A stretch of DNA of 64,000 nucleotides from Rhizophagus irregularis (taxonomy: Eukaryota > Glomeromycota > Glomeromycetes > Glomerales > Glomeraceae), in contig NC_089432.1 of NCBI RefSeq assembly GCF_026210795.1, positions 5,270,001 through 5,334,000 on the forward strand, given 5' to 3'. How positions within the stretch are numbered: position 1 is the stretch's first letter; every line of letters begins with the position of its first letter. The notes beneath the pieces are model-generated. The model had not been told where the DNA came from. It saw only the letters and a program-made list of their open reading frames with translations, and ran no database searches. Of the stretch, positions 62,401 to 64,000 are shown piece after piece. The position numbers were made by a program, and so were the translations under genes.

Positions 62401-64000
62401 CAAACGACATATCCTGAACGCATAAACTGGGAGACATCATTTCAAGATAATTATGTTACACCTCTTACTGAGAATATAACGAAAACGGCAACTAATTATC
62501 GTATGAAGCTAAGCGAAGCTCTAACCAAAAATAAAAAAAATAACTTAATTGAATGTGAAATTAATCAGACTTTAGTTATGGATAAGCAATATCGAAATGA
62601 AACTTTACCAAATTTATGGAGAACAATTGGAACAACCAATTTTGATAGTTTCCACGCTTATTATATGAGTAACTTGACAAGAAACAACGATCATCCATTT
62701 CTCTCTGTCTTTTTCAAATATTCAAAGCAGTTAGAATTACTTAAACATCTTTTACCTATTGTAAAATTTGCTCAACTTCTGAATAACAAACTTGGATATC
62801 AATTAACCAGACAAACGGCAAAAGATATGAAATTCATACAATTTATAAAAGAGGAATCCAATGATGGTAGAAATAAAGAAATTTTCAATAATTTGAATAC
62901 CGCTTTTAATGATTTTAAACTTGGTTGGAATACAGTAATACCTTTCGTAAATCGATATCAATGTCATGAACTTCCCAATGAAAAACCAGTCATAGGTTAT
63001 AATCTTCCAGTTATTTATGGTTTAGTGGAACCGAAAGATGCAGGAATTTTCTTATGCGCTATTTTAGATTATTTAATTGACTTGCAAAACCAGTTCTTAC
63101 AAGAAGTTATAGTAATTTCACCTGGAACTTGTAAATCTCTCAAGTTTTTAGATGAAATTACATTTGATATCGAACTAGCAATTTCGAAAACAGAACCAGT
63201 TATACCCAATGGATATTGCCTTCAATCTCTACGCCTTGATCATGTTCGTTCAGGAAATATTATAAATTTTGTTTGGGATGATGAGATTCTTACATATAGT
63301 CAAAGAAATTTAGCAATTGCAAGAGGAGAAGATATTGTGTATGATTTGACAAAAATTGAAGCGGAATTGGCAAACATTTTAGTTTTCGAGAAAGTTTATA
63401 TAGAAACTCTACCAGATTCACAACTATATCTAGAATGTTACCCGTATCACATGGAATTATTTCAAGGATATATGAGAATTCTTAGTGATATTAAGAATCA
63501 AATAACCCAAGAGCCAATCCCGATCGAAAAAATGAATTCATTAGGCTTTTCTGAAAATTCCGGTTTAGAATATGCTTCAAAATCGACTATAGATAACTCA
63601 TCAGAAATTTTGTCATCATTGGAAATACTTCTATGTTTCGTCAAGCGTACAGCAGTTGGAAATGGCGACAGATCTATTAAAGATTTTGTTTTACAATGGA
63701 TGAAACTATCATCATTGTATGAACATAGAGAATTCTCTAAAATTTTAGATATTGATTTAAGACTTAAACACTTGGTGTCATTATATGAACTCGTCGAAGA
63801 ACAAGTTGCCGATATTAAAATTAAATATATTCATGAAAAATATCAGGAAAAACTTTCAACGGATATGGAGGCGGCAATAATGGAATCTTTAGGTTTTGAG
63901 CAGCAAACGACAACGAAAAAAGTTATACAAGCAGAAACATTCGCATTAGCTTTAAAACGATTTATGTTACGATTTTTAACTTTAGAGGATCAAAAAGAAA
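47418..64000 (+). CDS. RNF213-like: RNF213-like giant AAA+/RZ-finger protein, copy C (3' end outside window)
   Basis: Exons: 47418-50882, 50961-51784, 51879-53654, 53732-55679, 55758-56925, 57028-57184, 57261-57792, 57861-57915, 57981-58086, 58165-58789, 58863-59284, 59386-62245, and 62338 to beyond 64000. Phases match copy B exon by exon; several exons have identical length. At least 5200 residues are encoded here. N-terminal repeats are longer than in B (three long units, then about nine short ones). CBM20-like domain at aa about 843-957, first AAA Lys2671 and DE2722, second AAA Lys2989 and DE3060, RZ finger from Cys4514. The reading frame is open throughout. Exon 12 resembles copy A in one stretch and copy B in another. 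As in the other copies, no RING is visible. Activity is inferred from family only. Confidence 0.92.
47685..48490 (+). repeat. Long coding repeat in copy C, three units of about 250-280 bp
   Basis: Each unit runs from an acidic DDN-I-S-DSQVKNYDY segment through PSTSGHNRIDKKK, FESNYREQK and EFTRR to a basic R-Y-V/A-V-x-N-R segment. Unit starts are near 47685, 47964 and 48214. Copy B keeps only one diverged unit of this type, so array length differs between paralogs. Confidence 0.85.
48501..49800 (+). repeat. Short coding repeat in copy C, about nine units of about 129 bp
   Basis: Units of the EEQIDETTRYPKNKN type as in copy B. Alternating subtypes (TTEYPNNKNSQNLPIHGG and TNKYPYNKNGQNLSTHDS) recur every few units, implying expansion by multi-unit blocks. 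All units keep the frame. Confidence 0.9.
49944..50288 (+). other. CBM20-like domain coding segment, copy C
   Basis: Residues about 843-957, with the same G-N-V-K-E-L-G-S-W and YKYAI hallmarks as copy B. The loop after YKYAI differs in sequence and is longer (around GRFGREEIIFEG), so the domain edge evolves faster than its core. Confidence 0.8.
55600..57184 (+). other. AAA core of copy C with both Walker sets intact
   Basis: GEAGCGK ends at 55679, with the T in the next exon. The Walker B FFDEINT is near 55903. The second GAPGSSKS is near 56691, and its Walker B ends at 56924 with VGLAETSP after the intron. Exons 5 and 6 have the same lengths as in copy B, showing constraint on the ATPase core. 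Confidence 0.85.
59326..59356 (+). repeat. Microsatellite in intron 11 of copy C
   Basis: Units of TGTTGTTA are repeated about four times. Copies A and B have an unrelated, shared intron 11 sequence, so this intron was replaced or diverged in C. Confidence 0.6.
61841..61960 (+). other. RZ-type zinc finger of copy C
   Basis: Starts at Cys4514. The pattern C-I-C-G-Y, VGEC, C-P-N-C, IGG, His equals copy B except for a few non-ligand changes. The codon at the altered position is TAC (Tyr), where copy A has TGT (Cys) and animals have His. Confidence 0.75.

Noticed and set aside
1-64000. CRISPR arrays, rRNA or tRNA genes
   Set aside because: No regularly spaced identical repeats with unique spacers, and no cloverleaf or rRNA-like segment was recognised by eye.

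Overview
The window is AT-rich eukaryotic DNA. Genes carry short (about 55-105 bp) GT..AG introns, and the spacers hold decayed BTB-TLDc and F-box genes plus many DNA-transposon remnants. Very large CBM20/AAA+/RZ-finger proteins of the RNF213 (mysterin) type together with expanded BTB-TLDc and F-box families point to a Glomeromycotina (arbuscular mycorrhizal) fungus of the Rhizophagus/Gigaspora kind. This placement is an inference from gene families, not from a marker gene.

The backbone is a head-to-tail tandem of three RNF213-like genes on the + strand. Copy A (1-5468, 3' part only) has lost a recognisable terminal-exon acceptor. Copy B (26601-42657) is complete: 14 exons whose phases all agree, predicting 5001 aa. 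Copy C (47418-64000) has exons 1-12 and most of exon 13 before the window ends. Each full copy reads: acidic repeat-rich N-terminus, CBM20 starch/glycogen-binding-like domain, long helical stalk, two canonical AAA modules (Walker A GEAGCGKT and GAPGSSKS, both with DE Walker B), C-terminal E3 region with an RZ-type zinc finger, helical tail. No RING finger is visible in any copy, and the RZ finger has copy-specific ligand changes.

The spacer upstream of B (23.4-26.6 kb) and the one upstream of C (43.6-47.4 kb) are collinear duplicates, including relics of the same F-box gene, a shared TATA-like box and the sequence around the start codon. They differ by transposon insertions (24536-24844 only before B; 45199-45976 only before C) and by a small inversion. 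The A-B spacer additionally holds about 16 kb (5.72-21.89 kb) absent between B and C. It contains a GC-rich islet, long T-rich and A-rich simple sequence, an unknown broken ORF, a 6250-bp P-superfamily DNA transposon (12609-18858) with exact 8-bp target duplications and a broken transposase, and a BTB-BACK-TLDc pseudogene next to it.

The likely story is repeated tandem duplication of one giant AAA-ATPase/ubiquitin-ligase gene, followed by gene conversion among copies, repeat-array expansion at the N-terminus, and diversification of the zinc finger. The most unusual items are the RING-less, RZ-altered RNF213 paralogs and the P-type transposase that carries two Tudor/Agenet-like modules inside its catalytic fold.
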